DNA of 64,000 nucleotides from Endozoicomonas sp965208385 (GTDB taxonomy: Bacteria > Pseudomonadota > Gammaproteobacteria > Pseudomonadales > Endozoicomonadaceae): positions 1 to 64,000 of the forward strand of contig CBDBOO010000008.1 of NCBI GenBank assembly GCA_965208385.1, read 5' to 3'. Position 1 is the first letter of the stretch; each line of letters opens with the position of its first letter. A model generated the notes under the pieces. It had not been told where the DNA came from. It ran no database searches and saw only the letters and a program-made list of their open reading frames with translations. Below are positions 18,791-27,810 of the stretch, one piece after another. Made by a program: the position numbers and the translations under genes.

Positions 18791-21031
18791 CTAACTTTTA
18801 GCTCTGGATTTGAATGGTCTGTCCCTGACTGGCTCAGTCGTAGAGGCGTAGGGGTGATCTTTCCAGATATCTTTGTGCGGTGCCGAATATTCAGCCGGGA
18901 TTTCTCTTCTCAGCTGTCTGATTCTGTCCTTGGTCCACGAGAGACTATCAGGATGGGGCAGGTTTCTCAGTTTGAATTTTATGGTATTGAGATCTTTATC
19001 AGTATCCCCTTTCAGGTGCCTTAAATATAAAATTATCAAATTTCGATAGAGCACAGGGTGACGTCCAGGTTTTGATATTTTGTTCAATGCCTGCAGAAAA
19101 AGCGGCCTTGGAGACTTTGATGTGATCTCGAGTAAATGAGGCTCAAAGCCATAGGAATAAAGGCTGGCTAAAAAGACGGACTGAGAGTCAGTGGTCAAAT
19201 CAAGCCCATCAACTTGCGGAAAAATTACCCCCTTGTCTATCCCTACTTTTCCAGCCGCTTGATTAATCCCCTGAACCACATAGGCATATTTGAATCTGTT
19301 GGAGCATAGAACATTCAGTAAGTGATAAAAGTACGCTGCCTCGTTATTCGTTGCTCCCAATACCGTTTCATAGATCCCAGCCTGCACTGGGACAGAGGCT
19401 GGTTTGACAACGTCTATGTCATAGTGGCGAAGAAAGGCAAGGACAGACGGTGTCTTCCATGTTGCATAAAAATCAAGCTCTTTGAATATACCTTTTGGAG
19501 GATAGAGAATACCGTTTCTGTTCAAGTGCTGATAGGCATTCTGAATCAGTACCCTGACATCTTTGGTCATATCTATTTGTGCACTCGTTGCATCAAGCGG
19601 GATATTGAGTAATGAAAACAGATAACAACGGATGAGTTCCTGATATTCAGGGCTCCATTTGTCCAATAGTTTGAGCATATTCAAGTAGGTACGTGATGCA
19701 CCATCTGTATCAAAAGTGAGCTTATGATCACTGATTTGCCAGCGAATAAAATGGCAGTGGGCATTTTCCCATTTTTTGGTTGCACTTCTGCAGAAAGGCC
19801 CGTCGACAGGTATTAGTATACCGGCCTGGGTTAAATGCACAGGGCGAAATTCCTCCTTCCCGCTGGCCTCCACTTCCCTGAATAAATTCTGAATAGCTTG
19901 GTAATAGGCCCTGCTGTCACGTTTAAGCTCTGTAAATATCGGTACTCTTTCGTTAAGAAAGTCGGGCCAGCTTTGACTCAGCCCGGTTTGCAGGCTCGAC
20001 CTGAGTTTCTTAACAGGAGGACTGTCGTCATCAGATTGAGTTTCATCGATTTCTTCGTCTTCAGAATCAAACTCAGCATCTGTATCGATTTCTGACCCAT
20101 CACTGTCATCGGTGTATTCTGAGTTTGTACCGCTTACATCGGATTGTGTTGCCTGAGCAATAGGTTGCGGGTCGCTACCAGCGCTTAACAAGCGTAACTG
20201 TGTCTGCCAGAATTCAATACCGTAGTCCAGCCAGATAGATTCTCCTTCCGGGATATCTTTCAGGCTTAATACCAGTGCAACTGCCTGTCCGTTGCCAATT
20301 ACCGGGAATATGGCGACATTAGTTTGAGGTGTTTCACTAACCGGGCGAGTGGTGAAATGAGCAGGACGTAGATTTGCAGCGTAGGTCCGGCTGGCATTAA
20401 TAAATCTCATGACGTTACCGTGTTCTACTGCGGACACACACAGGTCGTTATTTATTTGGACCGCATATTTGTGTACCCCCAATTCCCCATGCTGAGCTAT
20501 GTGTTCAGCCATATCCTCCAGGGCAAAAACTTCTCCTCCATAGTGTCCCATAATGGAATCTTTCACTATCGTTCTGGCAGCACGAAGTTCCTGTTGCCCC
20601 CTGAGGTCAGGAAAGCTGTCACCTTCGTATTTTCCCTCTTTTACCGCACTATTCATCCAAAACTGACGATCCGCATCACTGATACAGAGATAAGACTCGG
20701 CCTCTTCTTCAATCTTTTTTTGTCGTTTTTTACTGATACAGTCAATATCCGTATTGGCATCCCATAACCACTCCTTATTACCCTGGGGTATGCTTTCTGG
20801 CTTGAGGTTTTTGGCTAGCCTGAAGAGAGGGTTACTTTGTCTACGGCTGGTGGGTCTATAGGTTCTTATGTCGCGTTCATGCAGAGGGCCTTTGTATGAC
20901 CGCTTTCCTGCCCTTAGACCTGAGGTGCTAGGATCATCAGTAGTAAACTGTTTTGGCTCTTCTGACTGTTGTACCGGAATTCCCTTTGCGCTGGTGTCTG
21001 ATAGTTTGGGTGGCAGTGAAGATGAATCCAT
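18791..21031 (-). CDS. SET-domain protein (putative lysine methyltransferase effector)
   Basis: A 746-residue protein without a signal peptide. Residues about 145-270 read as a SET domain: an early LRAARTIVKDSIMGHYGGEV segment (compare the usual ...GE-I-x-Y-x-GE), then GNVMRFINAS in place of the RFINHS motif, TNVAIFPV, and IPEGESIWLDYGIEFW with the closing DYG tyrosine. SET enzymes transfer methyl from S-adenosylmethionine to lysine. The usual His of NHS is Ala here, so activity is uncertain. A basic KKRQKK run (about residue 100) and a 35-residue acidic stretch (about 305-340) flank it. The C-terminal 350 residues (HCHFIRW, LASLYSYGFEP) are homologous in order and spacing to the end of the 2294-residue protein. 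GGAG precedes the ATG by ten bases. The 143-bp gap to the upstream gene suggests co-transcription. Confidence 0.75.
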   Translation of the reverse strand: MDSSSLPPKLSDTSAKGIPVQQSEEPKQFTTDDPSTSGLRAGKRSYKGPLHERDIRTYRPTSRRQSNPLFRLAKNLKPESIPQGNKEWLWDANTDIDCISKKRQKKIEEEAESYLCISDADRQFWMNSAVKEGKYEGDSFPDLRGQQELRAARTIVKDSIMGHYGGEVFALEDMAEHIAQHGELGVHKYAVQINNDLCVSAVEHGNVMRFINASRTYAANLRPAHFTTRPVSETPQTNVAIFPVIGNGQAVALVLSLKDIPEGESIWLDYGIEFWQTQLRLLSAGSDPQPIAQATQSDVSGTNSEYTDDSDGSEIDTDAEFDSEDEEIDETQSDDDSPPVKKLRSSLQTGLSQSWPDFLNERVPIFTELKRDSRAYYQAIQNLFREVEASGKEEFRPVHLTQAGILIPVDGPFCRSATKKWENAHCHFIRWQISDHKLTFDTDGASRTYLNMLKLLDKWSPEYQELIRCYLFSLLNIPLDATSAQIDMTKDVRVLIQNAYQHLNRNGILYPPKGIFKELDFYATWKTPSVLAFLRHYDIDVVKPASVPVQAGIYETVLGATNNEAAYFYHLLNVLCSNRFKYAYVVQGINQAAGKVGIDKGVIFPQVDGLDLTTDSQSVFLASLYSYGFEPHLLEITSKSPRPLFLQALNKISKPGRHPVLYRNLIILYLRHLKGDTDKDLNTIKFKLRNLPHPDSLSWTKDRIRQLRREIPAEYSAPHKDIWKDHPYASTTEPVRDRPFKSRAKS

Positions 21032-21174
21032 TCAATCCCAGCTCCGGAAATTATCGCTGTCACACCTTTTCAGTCTGGTGTCAGGGTTGCTAAAAAAAGA
21101 CTCTTATATTGGTTATTATCGGTCAGAATGATAGAACCTATACTGATCGCTATCTGATAGCGACTGACGACTGT

Positions 21175-24100
21175 TTACTGGCTGTAAGTGTCGGTTTGAG
21201 GTTGACATAATGATCGCCACTGAAAGGGAGCAGGTAACTCCTTATATCTGGATACCCTGCTTTTCAGAGACATGAACAACGAGAAATCCGTCCAGTATCC
21301 AGCCAGCTGGACCAATGGGTCTTCGGGATGGACATAAGCCTCTCTGGCCAGTTCACATAACCAGTTATAGGGGCTGAACTGGCTGTGCTCATTTTCAACA
21401 TTCATTGAGCGCCACTGACTGATTGACTGTTTGATTTTACTTCCATGCAAGCTACTGGTTTCACCATTTCCCAATGCCATCAGTTTTGAGGAAGCATCTG
21501 AGTGCGAAAGAAGAAACCAGTCCTTGAATGTAGGAAATGTAACAAAATTTTCAAAAGCCGCTGCCTGATGATAAATGTAACGCACCCCTTTACTTTGCAA
21601 GAGAGTGAGCTGTACCTTCCCTTTGGGAACGTAGTCTCTGGTGATTTTATCCAAAACATTTTGAATCTCACCATCACTTTCCTCAGGAAAACCAAACTGA
21701 CTGTATGAAGTAATCATCAGCTTTCTGTTTCGGGAACGCTTGCTCTTCAATGGATAGCCAAGATGTACATACTCTCGGGGGATGTCAGAGTGATCAATAA
21801 ATGAGAAGAGTTCCGCCATGGTTCTTGGATGTTGATTCCGGAATACTGGCAAAATCGGAGCTTCACCCAGGGTTAAGCTTGTCACTGTGTACTCAGGCAA
21901 CGCCTCTACTGGATCAGAAACCCCGGAGCTGGTCGTTATTATTACAGATGTTTCGTCTTCGTGTAATCCCCGCCTGGAGAAAAGGTAATCATCTGTGGTT
22001 GAGACTTCACACACCTCGCTCACTTCGACTTCGGCTGCTATCGATTGTGCCCGGAGTTGTTCTTCTACACTCTGAGAGCTGCTACCCTCACAAATAACAC
22101 CTCCCGCTTCCATAATGTTCTCTTCAAAAGCCGTCTCCGGGTTATCGGAAGGTATGAGTTCACTGACTTGCCGCTGTGAGTCAGAGGCTCGTTGTTTATC
22201 TGTTTCCAGCGGGCGTGTTTTTGCATCCAATGCTGCCATTGCATGCATCTGGCTCTGATAGCTTTCGGCCTGACGCTCACTTATTTCCCGTAATTCCACC
22301 TCCCTGCTATGACGCTCTTGAAGCAGTTTGACTTGGTCAATGGGCGCCAGGTTTTCTCTTGACAGTTGTTCACTGGCTTCATGGCGTTGCTGAGTTTCAG
22401 AAAGCATTGTTTTCTGTAATGCTTCGTGTTCCTGCCTCAATACCGACAGTGATCTCGAATATTCATCCACCTTTGCTTGTAAATGATCCTTTTTCTCTTT
22501 CAGGTCATGTCTGGCATCATTACCTGATCGTTGTTTGTGAAGGAGTCGATCTTGCAATTCACCCTCTCTTTGAGTCAGTTCAACGACGCTTCTGGATTGT
22601 TTATAAAGCTTTTGTTCCAGTTCGTGGTTAGTTGATTCCAATTTAGTAATGTAGCCCTGCGTCGCCTCGGCTTGCTGTTGTTGTCGCTGCAAAGTCCTTT
22701 CAGTGTTCTCCAGTTTCTTACCTGCATCTGTCAGTTCCCTGTGCGCTTCTGTCAGCTCCTTGCTTTTACGGGCTGATTCTTCTCGGCTTCCTTTCAGTCG
22801 GTTCAGCTCACGGCGAAGTCCAGCAATTCTGGCATGAGTACTCTTCAACTCGCTCTCACTGCTCCCTGTTTGGCTGGCTGTTTCACGAAGCTGTTGTGCC
22901 AGAGCTTCTTTTTCAGATCTCCCGGCGTCTAATTTCTGTTGCATCAAAACCAGTTGCTCTTGCAGTGATTGAATATCATTCTGGCTTTCTTCTAACTGAA
23001 AGGTTAAATCGTATGTTTGCTCCAGACGTTCTTCCGCCACGATCGCTGCTCTGTGTATTTCAAATGCCCCCCCCACAGGCTGAACGCTTAAAAGTTTGTC
23101 CACCTTATCCCGCTCTTCTGCCACGATGCTCAGCTGTTCACTGGCCAGAGCCAGTTTTTCCCTCATAGACTTATTTTCCTGTGCCATTCGGGCATAAATA
23201 GCGGACAAGACCTCTGTAATATCTAGCTCGGTCATAGTTCGTGTAATAGGTGAAGAAGTGTCTTTGAACATTGAATACAGCGTTTCCAGAGTAATTGGCT
23301 GGTCACAATCCCTGCCATGTATTTTCTGTACAATACAGATCTCTTCTGACGACTGCAGGTCAGTTTCAGCCTGTAGTGCTTTCAGAATTAACTGGGAGAG
23401 TGTTTTAACGTTAATCAGCAGTTCAAAGTGGTTGTCTGCGATGCTGACGAGGTGAGCTTGAAGCGGTTCTTGAGGCCTGGCTTGTTCCAAAAATTCAAAA
23501 CCCCTGGTGACGGCTTCCTCATCCTGTGCAAAGGCACTCCAGCTTCTGAATATCGGGATTGGCTGATGGATGTGAAGTTTGATGGGTAACGACAGTTCAA
23601 CCAATCGGTTTGCCCAGATACCACCCTGATAATTGCTATCAAGCACTGTTTGCCGAGTCTCTCGCCACTGTAAATAATCTACTCCCCAGATACTATTGAT
23701 CAGACTACTGATCTCTACTTCAGAGTTTGGGTGTACTTCCTGCCACCCTTCAGCAAACATGTCGAAAGAATGCTGGAAGTGGGGATGCTGCGATAAGCTT
23801 ACGGCGGTTTGTACAAGGCGCCCACGAATATCCAGAGCGGATACTCTCTTGTCTTCACTGCGTAACAAAGACTGAATATTCATTGCCAGGGCAATACTGG
23901 AGTAATAACTGTCACCATCTTTTTTTACGCGAACGGTGACTAACCCCACTGAGCGTAATCTGTTTTCAAGCGCCATTTCGGGCCAGTTTCCAAGCTGCAG
24001 GAGGTGATAGGACACTTCTAAAGAAGGTGTTAAAGAAGGTGTTAAAGAAGGTGTTAAAGAAGGTGTTAAAGAAGGTGTTAAAGAAGGTGTGGCTGGCATA

Positions 24101-25692
24101 ATTTCCTGAGAATTACTTTTGTGACGCTTGCTGGCATCCATTCTTTCCAGAGAAGAGCCCCGCCGCTTTCTGGAGGCTTTGCCTTTTTCCGGGGAGTCAG
24201 GGTGCGTCTGATCTGGAAGGTCATCTTCGCCATTACCACCAGCATCAGGTCTGTCCGCAGTCTGCCTGTTTCCGGCTGACATACTGCTTGTCTGACCGGA
24301 ATTTGTGCTCTGTTGAGTCTGCCCGTCTCGCTGGTTACTGCCGGAGGAAGGGGGTGTGTGCGTCTCTTGCCCATGTCCGTTCTGACCAAGATACAGGAAC
24401 CAGTTAGAATAAAACGAAAGACTGAAGTGAACTTTGTTAAGAGACACTCCCGGGCCAGACGCTGGATTGATTCTCTGGTCAGGCTGCTCCTGCCCTGAGT
24501 AGACGCTGAAAAGCTCTGGCTTCAAACCCAGAAGAAAGTTTAAATAGCCTAACCCTGTATCTATTACTGTATGAATGCTTTGGGAAACCAGCCAGTCAGC
24601 CATCAGTGGTGACAGCATGACTGGTGAATGCTGGAAATACCAACTCGCCATAGCGGGGTAATCCATGGCTTCCAACAAGGTTTCAGTATCAAAGCTATCT
24701 GCGAAAATAATGACGCTGGAATCTGCCCAGGCCAAAAATGGCGTGTCATGAAGATATACAAGGTGAGAACCCGACAGCTCATCAAGTGTAACAATATTGG
24801 CTGAATCTCCAGAACGTATGAAGGGCGAGCTATGGTGTACTTTGCTACTGCTCTCCCCCCCTTCAGAAGCATGATCAACTATTATGGAGCCGGACAGTTG
24901 ACTCACCCACTCCGGATGCAATAGCGTATTTCTGATCATCGCTTCACTCTCTGCACTCAGCGGCGTGGTAAGCGATATGGCTTCTGGCGCCTGCCAAAAC
25001 ACACCGGAAGAACTGTCGTTATCAAACTCACTGATCCAGCCTGTTCTGGCAGCATCCCAACGAAGAATCAGTTGATCTTTATTATGTCTGGACATGGCTT
25101 GCCAGAGACGATAGAGCTCGTATTCCAGGGGATTCATGCAATACATACCCGGGTCAAGCCTCAATGGTGCCGGTACTCGGTAGATCTCCCAGCGAATGCC
25201 TCCCAGGTCATGGTTAAAGCGTACAAATAATCGCCTTTGCAGAGCCTGATGCTTAAAGATCAATGGCATACTTTTAGGATGAATGCCTTGCCAACTGTCA
25301 TACAGGCTTTGCCAGGCGAGAGAAGCAGGATAAAGGAGGCTGACACCCCAGATCAGATGTTGTAAGAAAGAGCCTGCCATCCCCAGTAACATTTGATATT
25401 TCAGGTTGCTGTATAATTTCTCCGGTACTGTTGAAAGTAGCTGTGAAGAAATTGGCAGGAACAGAGACTGGTGACCGTGAAATAAAAACAAGCCTGAACG
25501 AGTCTGCTCAAACTCAGGCAGAGGCCAGCTATAGTGAGCGGTTGGCTCGGGCATTACAGAAAAAGCAGGCTGAGCACAGAAGCTGATACAGAGGATTAAA
25601 TACAGAGTACGTATGAATGATATACAACTTGCCATTATTGACTCATGTTTAAACATCTCAGCTTCAAACTGGCTTGAGTAAATCAATGGCAC
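21175..25692 (-). CDS. Giant coiled-coil protein with OTU-like domain (Cys to Ser)
   Basis: A 1505-residue protein. The GTG start has GGAG nine bases upstream, but a signal peptide (SFIRTLYLILCISFCAQPAFS) begins after Met20, at 25635, which may be the true start. The N-terminal domain (about 50-400) is paralogous to that of the 2294-residue protein. A basic NLS-like stretch (SRKRRGSSLERMDASKRHK) lies at about 504-523, followed by a (TPSL)n linker. Residues about 565-765 resemble an OTU deubiquitinase fold: VRVKKDGDSYYSSIALAMN aligns with the DGxC active-site helix, but Ser595 replaces the Cys; SIADNHFELLIN holds the candidate His755. A coiled coil spans about 840-1155, and a C-terminal globular part (about 1290-1505) ends the protein. 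If the Ser replacement is real it is a pseudoenzyme or ubiquitin binder. Function is inferred only. Confidence 0.75.
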   Translation of the reverse strand: MPLIYSSQFEAEMFKHESIMASCISFIRTLYLILCISFCAQPAFSVMPEPTAHYSWPLPEFEQTRSGLFLFHGHQSLFLPISSQLLSTVPEKLYSNLKYQMLLGMAGSFLQHLIWGVSLLYPASLAWQSLYDSWQGIHPKSMPLIFKHQALQRRLFVRFNHDLGGIRWEIYRVPAPLRLDPGMYCMNPLEYELYRLWQAMSRHNKDQLILRWDAARTGWISEFDNDSSSGVFWQAPEAISLTTPLSAESEAMIRNTLLHPEWVSQLSGSIIVDHASEGGESSSKVHHSSPFIRSGDSANIVTLDELSGSHLVYLHDTPFLAWADSSVIIFADSFDTETLLEAMDYPAMASWYFQHSPVMLSPLMADWLVSQSIHTVIDTGLGYLNFLLGLKPELFSVYSGQEQPDQRINPASGPGVSLNKVHFSLSFYSNWFLYLGQNGHGQETHTPPSSGSNQRDGQTQQSTNSGQTSSMSAGNRQTADRPDAGGNGEDDLPDQTHPDSPEKGKASRKRRGSSLERMDASKRHKSNSQEIMPATPSLTPSLTPSLTPSLTPSLTPSLEVSYHLLQLGNWPEMALENRLRSVGLVTVRVKKDGDSYYSSIALAMNIQSLLRSEDKRVSALDIRGRLVQTAVSLSQHPHFQHSFDMFAEGWQEVHPNSEVEISSLINSIWGVDYLQWRETRQTVLDSNYQGGIWANRLVELSLPIKLHIHQPIPIFRSWSAFAQDEEAVTRGFEFLEQARPQEPLQAHLVSIADNHFELLINVKTLSQLILKALQAETDLQSSEEICIVQKIHGRDCDQPITLETLYSMFKDTSSPITRTMTELDITEVLSAIYARMAQENKSMREKLALASEQLSIVAEERDKVDKLLSVQPVGGAFEIHRAAIVAEERLEQTYDLTFQLEESQNDIQSLQEQLVLMQQKLDAGRSEKEALAQQLRETASQTGSSESELKSTHARIAGLRRELNRLKGSREESARKSKELTEAHRELTDAGKKLENTERTLQRQQQQAEATQGYITKLESTNHELEQKLYKQSRSVVELTQREGELQDRLLHKQRSGNDARHDLKEKKDHLQAKVDEYSRSLSVLRQEHEALQKTMLSETQQRHEASEQLSRENLAPIDQVKLLQERHSREVELREISERQAESYQSQMHAMAALDAKTRPLETDKQRASDSQRQVSELIPSDNPETAFEENIMEAGGVICEGSSSQSVEEQLRAQSIAAEVEVSEVCEVSTTDDYLFSRRGLHEDETSVIITTSSGVSDPVEALPEYTVTSLTLGEAPILPVFRNQHPRTMAELFSFIDHSDIPREYVHLGYPLKSKRSRNRKLMITSYSQFGFPEESDGEIQNVLDKITRDYVPKGKVQLTLLQSKGVRYIYHQAAAFENFVTFPTFKDWFLLSHSDASSKLMALGNGETSSLHGSKIKQSISQWRSMNVENEHSQFSPYNWLCELAREAYVHPEDPLVQLAGYWTDFSLFMSLKSRVSRYKELPAPFQWRSLCQPQTDTYSQ
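24020..24091. repeat. 12-bp tandem repeat, six copies
   Basis: Six consecutive 12-bp units (AAAGAAGGTGTT on the plus strand, the last ending in G). They encode TPSL repeats in the linker of the 1505-residue protein, just before its OTU-like region. The unit keeps the frame, so the linker length can vary by slippage. Confidence 0.97.
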
Positions 25693-25786
25693 TGACTTAA
25701 GCTCCTAAATCAGTCATAGCAAAGGCTTGCTCAAGAGAAAAAACGACTATAAAAGTCGTAGAGATTTGAAATCCCAAGAGCAAGCC

Positions 25787-25898
25787 ATGACCAAGTCTAG
25801 CCCAGAATACCAGCACCTTGCTGATGATCTACTCAAGCAATTTGCCCAGACACAAGAAGACAGAGGAATAAAAGAATAAAAGAATAAAAGAATAAAAG
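25787..25898 (+). other. Short orphan frame and 8-bp repeat tract
   Basis: A 30-residue frame (25787-25879, MTKSSPEYQHLADDLLKQ...) starts after a purine-rich stretch. It reads like the first residues of a transposase cut off by the AT-rich tract, but I cannot name the family. It runs into AATAAAAG repeated four times (25867-25898). The hairpin ACGACT-ATAAA-AGTCGT at 25743-25759 lies just before it. Confidence 0.35.
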
Positions 25899-25908
25899 TA
25901 CTAATAAA

Positions 25909-25980
25909 TGGACACCCAAAGATTTGACCTCAACAAAATCTGATCTATCTTTCTTCTGCCATTGATTGTTCATACGCAGG
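25909..25980 (+). mobile_element. Detached leader of the second RAYT copy
   Basis: About 70 bp identical to the RAYT leader unit at 9421-9734 (GACACCCAAAGATTTGACC to CATACGCAGG). It is separated from the rest of its gene at 27373 by the ISKra4 element. TACGCAGG at 25973-25980 is the left target-site duplication. Confidence 0.92.
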
Positions 25981-26001
25981 GGGTGTGTGGCTTGAATAAT
26001 G

Positions 26002-27105
26002 TCAGGCATGCAGGTTGTGAGCCACTGGAAACCCGTAGCGATCCATCTTCGACCAGAAAGCATCCCAATAACCCGTTGACTTCGCCAGAGCTCGTAATGT
26101 TAATAGCATTGACGCCCCTTGTTCCTTCCATCGCATGCCTGACTTACACATGCGCTGCTTAACCAGCGTTTTGCAAGCAGCTTCTGTTACACCAGTACCA
26201 ATTGGTAACTTGTTTTCCAACGCTTCTGGATAAATCATTTGGTGCCAGTGATTTTTGAAATAAGTTCTGGCTTTATCCAGTTTTTCTTTAGAAACAAGAC
26301 GTTTATTCCCGGGAGCTGCTTTCTTTAATTCCAACCATAAACGTTTTGCCTTACCAGGGGTGTTTTTTAATTCGTGCAGTGTTGATCTTAACCAGGCTTT
26401 GCGTTCATTCTGCATTTTTTTACCCGGATATATAGCTTCTGCCGCTTCTGCCACATATTCGCTAACGTGATAAAAATCCAGAATTTGAATCGATGTAACA
26501 GGCTCAAGAAACGTCCAATTATCTGGCGCCCCATCAGCAACTCCAACGTAAGTGGCATCAGGAAAACGAGACTTCATTTTCTCAATGTCAGAAGAGAACC
26601 GCCTTATAAAAGTTTCTTTTCCGTATTCGGGGGCAGCGGCAGCGTACACCGTGTGCATTCGATTTCCTTCTTCATCATAAAGCGCAATAGTTCCGCACAT
26701 TGCAATTCTGTAGCCCTCTTTATAAAGCAAGTTTGCACCATCCAGCCCCAAGCTAACTGTGGCTACTGGCTCGGGTAAATCCGGTAATTCATAAGTCCAG
26801 GATTCTTCTTTGGCCTGAGCAATACTGGCAACAACTTCTGCCAGGTCTTTAGCGGTTCTTCGATGGATTTTACGTCCGTGGTTTCTTAGAAAATCTTGCT
26901 CTACTTCAGTGGAAGGCATGTGGGCAAACTTCCAACTGACCATGCAGGCATGTCGCGGGGTTGAATTAACAACAATTCGTGCAGATTGATCAAGGGGACA
27001 ATAAATAGCACCGCCTTCACGACTTTGATAGATAAAACGATTGACCCTAACCGCTCCCCATGGAGTTTCATAAACCTTCAATTCTTTTTTACTTTTACTG
27101 GTCAA
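26002..27105 (-). CDS. ISKra4-family transposase
   Basis: A 367-residue DDE transposase. Recognisable blocks are VSLGLDGANLLYKEG (first Asp), VGVADGAPDNW (second Asp, followed by ILDFYHVSEYVAEAAEAI), and the family-typical C-terminus LPIGTGVTEAACKTLVKQRM followed by CKSGMRWKEQG. Length and order fit ISKra4 transposases. Its start overlaps the end of the small upstream frame by four bases (ATGA), so it is probably translated by coupling, or as a frameshift fusion as in some ISKra4 members. No internal damage was seen. Confidence 0.9.
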   Translation of the reverse strand: MTSKSKKELKVYETPWGAVRVNRFIYQSREGGAIYCPLDQSARIVVNSTPRHACMVSWKFAHMPSTEVEQDFLRNHGRKIHRRTAKDLAEVVASIAQAKEESWTYELPDLPEPVATVSLGLDGANLLYKEGYRIAMCGTIALYDEEGNRMHTVYAAAAPEYGKETFIRRFSSDIEKMKSRFPDATYVGVADGAPDNWTFLEPVTSIQILDFYHVSEYVAEAAEAIYPGKKMQNERKAWLRSTLHELKNTPGKAKRLWLELKKAAPGNKRLVSKEKLDKARTYFKNHWHQMIYPEALENKLPIGTGVTEAACKTLVKQRMCKSGMRWKEQGASMLLTLRALAKSTGYWDAFWSKMDRYGFPVAHNLHA

Positions 27106-27311
27106 CCGAACATTGCCAAGCGTAATGGGAGACCGTCAGTATCAAGCCACTCAAGTTGCTTTTTTGTTCCCAGTTGTCCCGCTTCATTTAAGGCATCTTG
27201 CAAATGATTTTCGAAATCCACCATTGAGCGATTGTGCGGGATTTTGATAACGATTTCTGTGATTTCATCGTTGGATGAAAGGACTGAGCTGTACATATTT
27301 CTCAACGCCAA
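27102..27311 (-). CDS. ISKra4 small upstream frame
   Basis: A 69-residue frame (MALRNMYSSVLSSNDEITEI...) inside the ISKra4 element, overlapping the transposase start by four bases. In ISKra4 members the corresponding segment forms the N-terminus of the transposase, so this is either the first frame of a two-frame transposase or an accessory protein. It is probably expressed from the promoter at the right end of the element. Confidence 0.7.
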   Translation of the reverse strand: MALRNMYSSVLSSNDEITEIVIKIPHNRSMVDFENHLQDALNEAGQLGTKKQLEWLDTDGLPLRLAMFG

Positions 27312-27387
27312 AAAGCCTATACGGCCATACTAGTGTAGTCGTTTTTCTTGACATTGTTTAAATCACACACCCTACGCAGGAGAAGCC

Positions 27388-27810
27388 ATGACCCGTGCCC
27401 GCAGAAACCTGATTGACCGTTCCAGTACACCTTATTACCACTGCATGGCTCGTTGTGTCCGTCGTGCTTTTCTCTGTGGCAAGGATACGTTCTCCGGTCA
27501 GGATTATGAGCATCGTCGGCAGTGGGTGGTGGATCGTCTGGATGCGCTGGTTTCAGTATTTGCCATAGAAGTCTGCGCCTATGCAGTGATGTCGAACCAT
27601 TATCATTTGGTACTGCATATTAATGGAGCTGAATCAAAAGACTGGAACCGGGATGATATCTTTGCCCGATGGACACAATTATTCACTGGGCCAGTTCTAG
27701 TGCAGCGTTATCTGGCTGGCGTTAAGCTTGATCAGGGTGAACTCTTGCGGGTAGATGAGTACGCAGAAGAATACCGCAGTCGTTTGATGGATATCAGCTG
27801 GTTCATGGGG
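27388..27810 (+). pseudogene. Truncated second copy of the RAYT transposase
   Basis: It starts with the same MTRARRNLIDRSSTPYYHCM and keeps the HUH motif (MSNHYHLVLHIN). Similarity to the copy at 9718 is near-complete until SWFM at about 27807, where the sequence diverges and stops after four more codons (GCSA). The Tyr-bearing C-terminal half is missing, so it is inactive. Its leader is displaced by ISKra4. The 27823-27970 stretch after it holds no gene. Confidence 0.9.

Larger units (their letters stand above)
25981..27372 (-). mobile_element. ISKra4-family insertion sequence, complete
   Basis: A 1392-bp element. The ends are inverted (GGGTGTGTGGCTT on the left, GGGTGTGTGATTT read inward from the right). 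It is flanked by the 8-bp direct repeat TACGCAGG (25973-25980 and 27373-27380). It carries two overlapping minus-strand frames. It inserted between the ribosome-binding region and the upstream leader of the second RAYT copy. Terminal GGGTGTG and 8-bp duplications fit the ISKra4 family. Confidence 0.92.
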
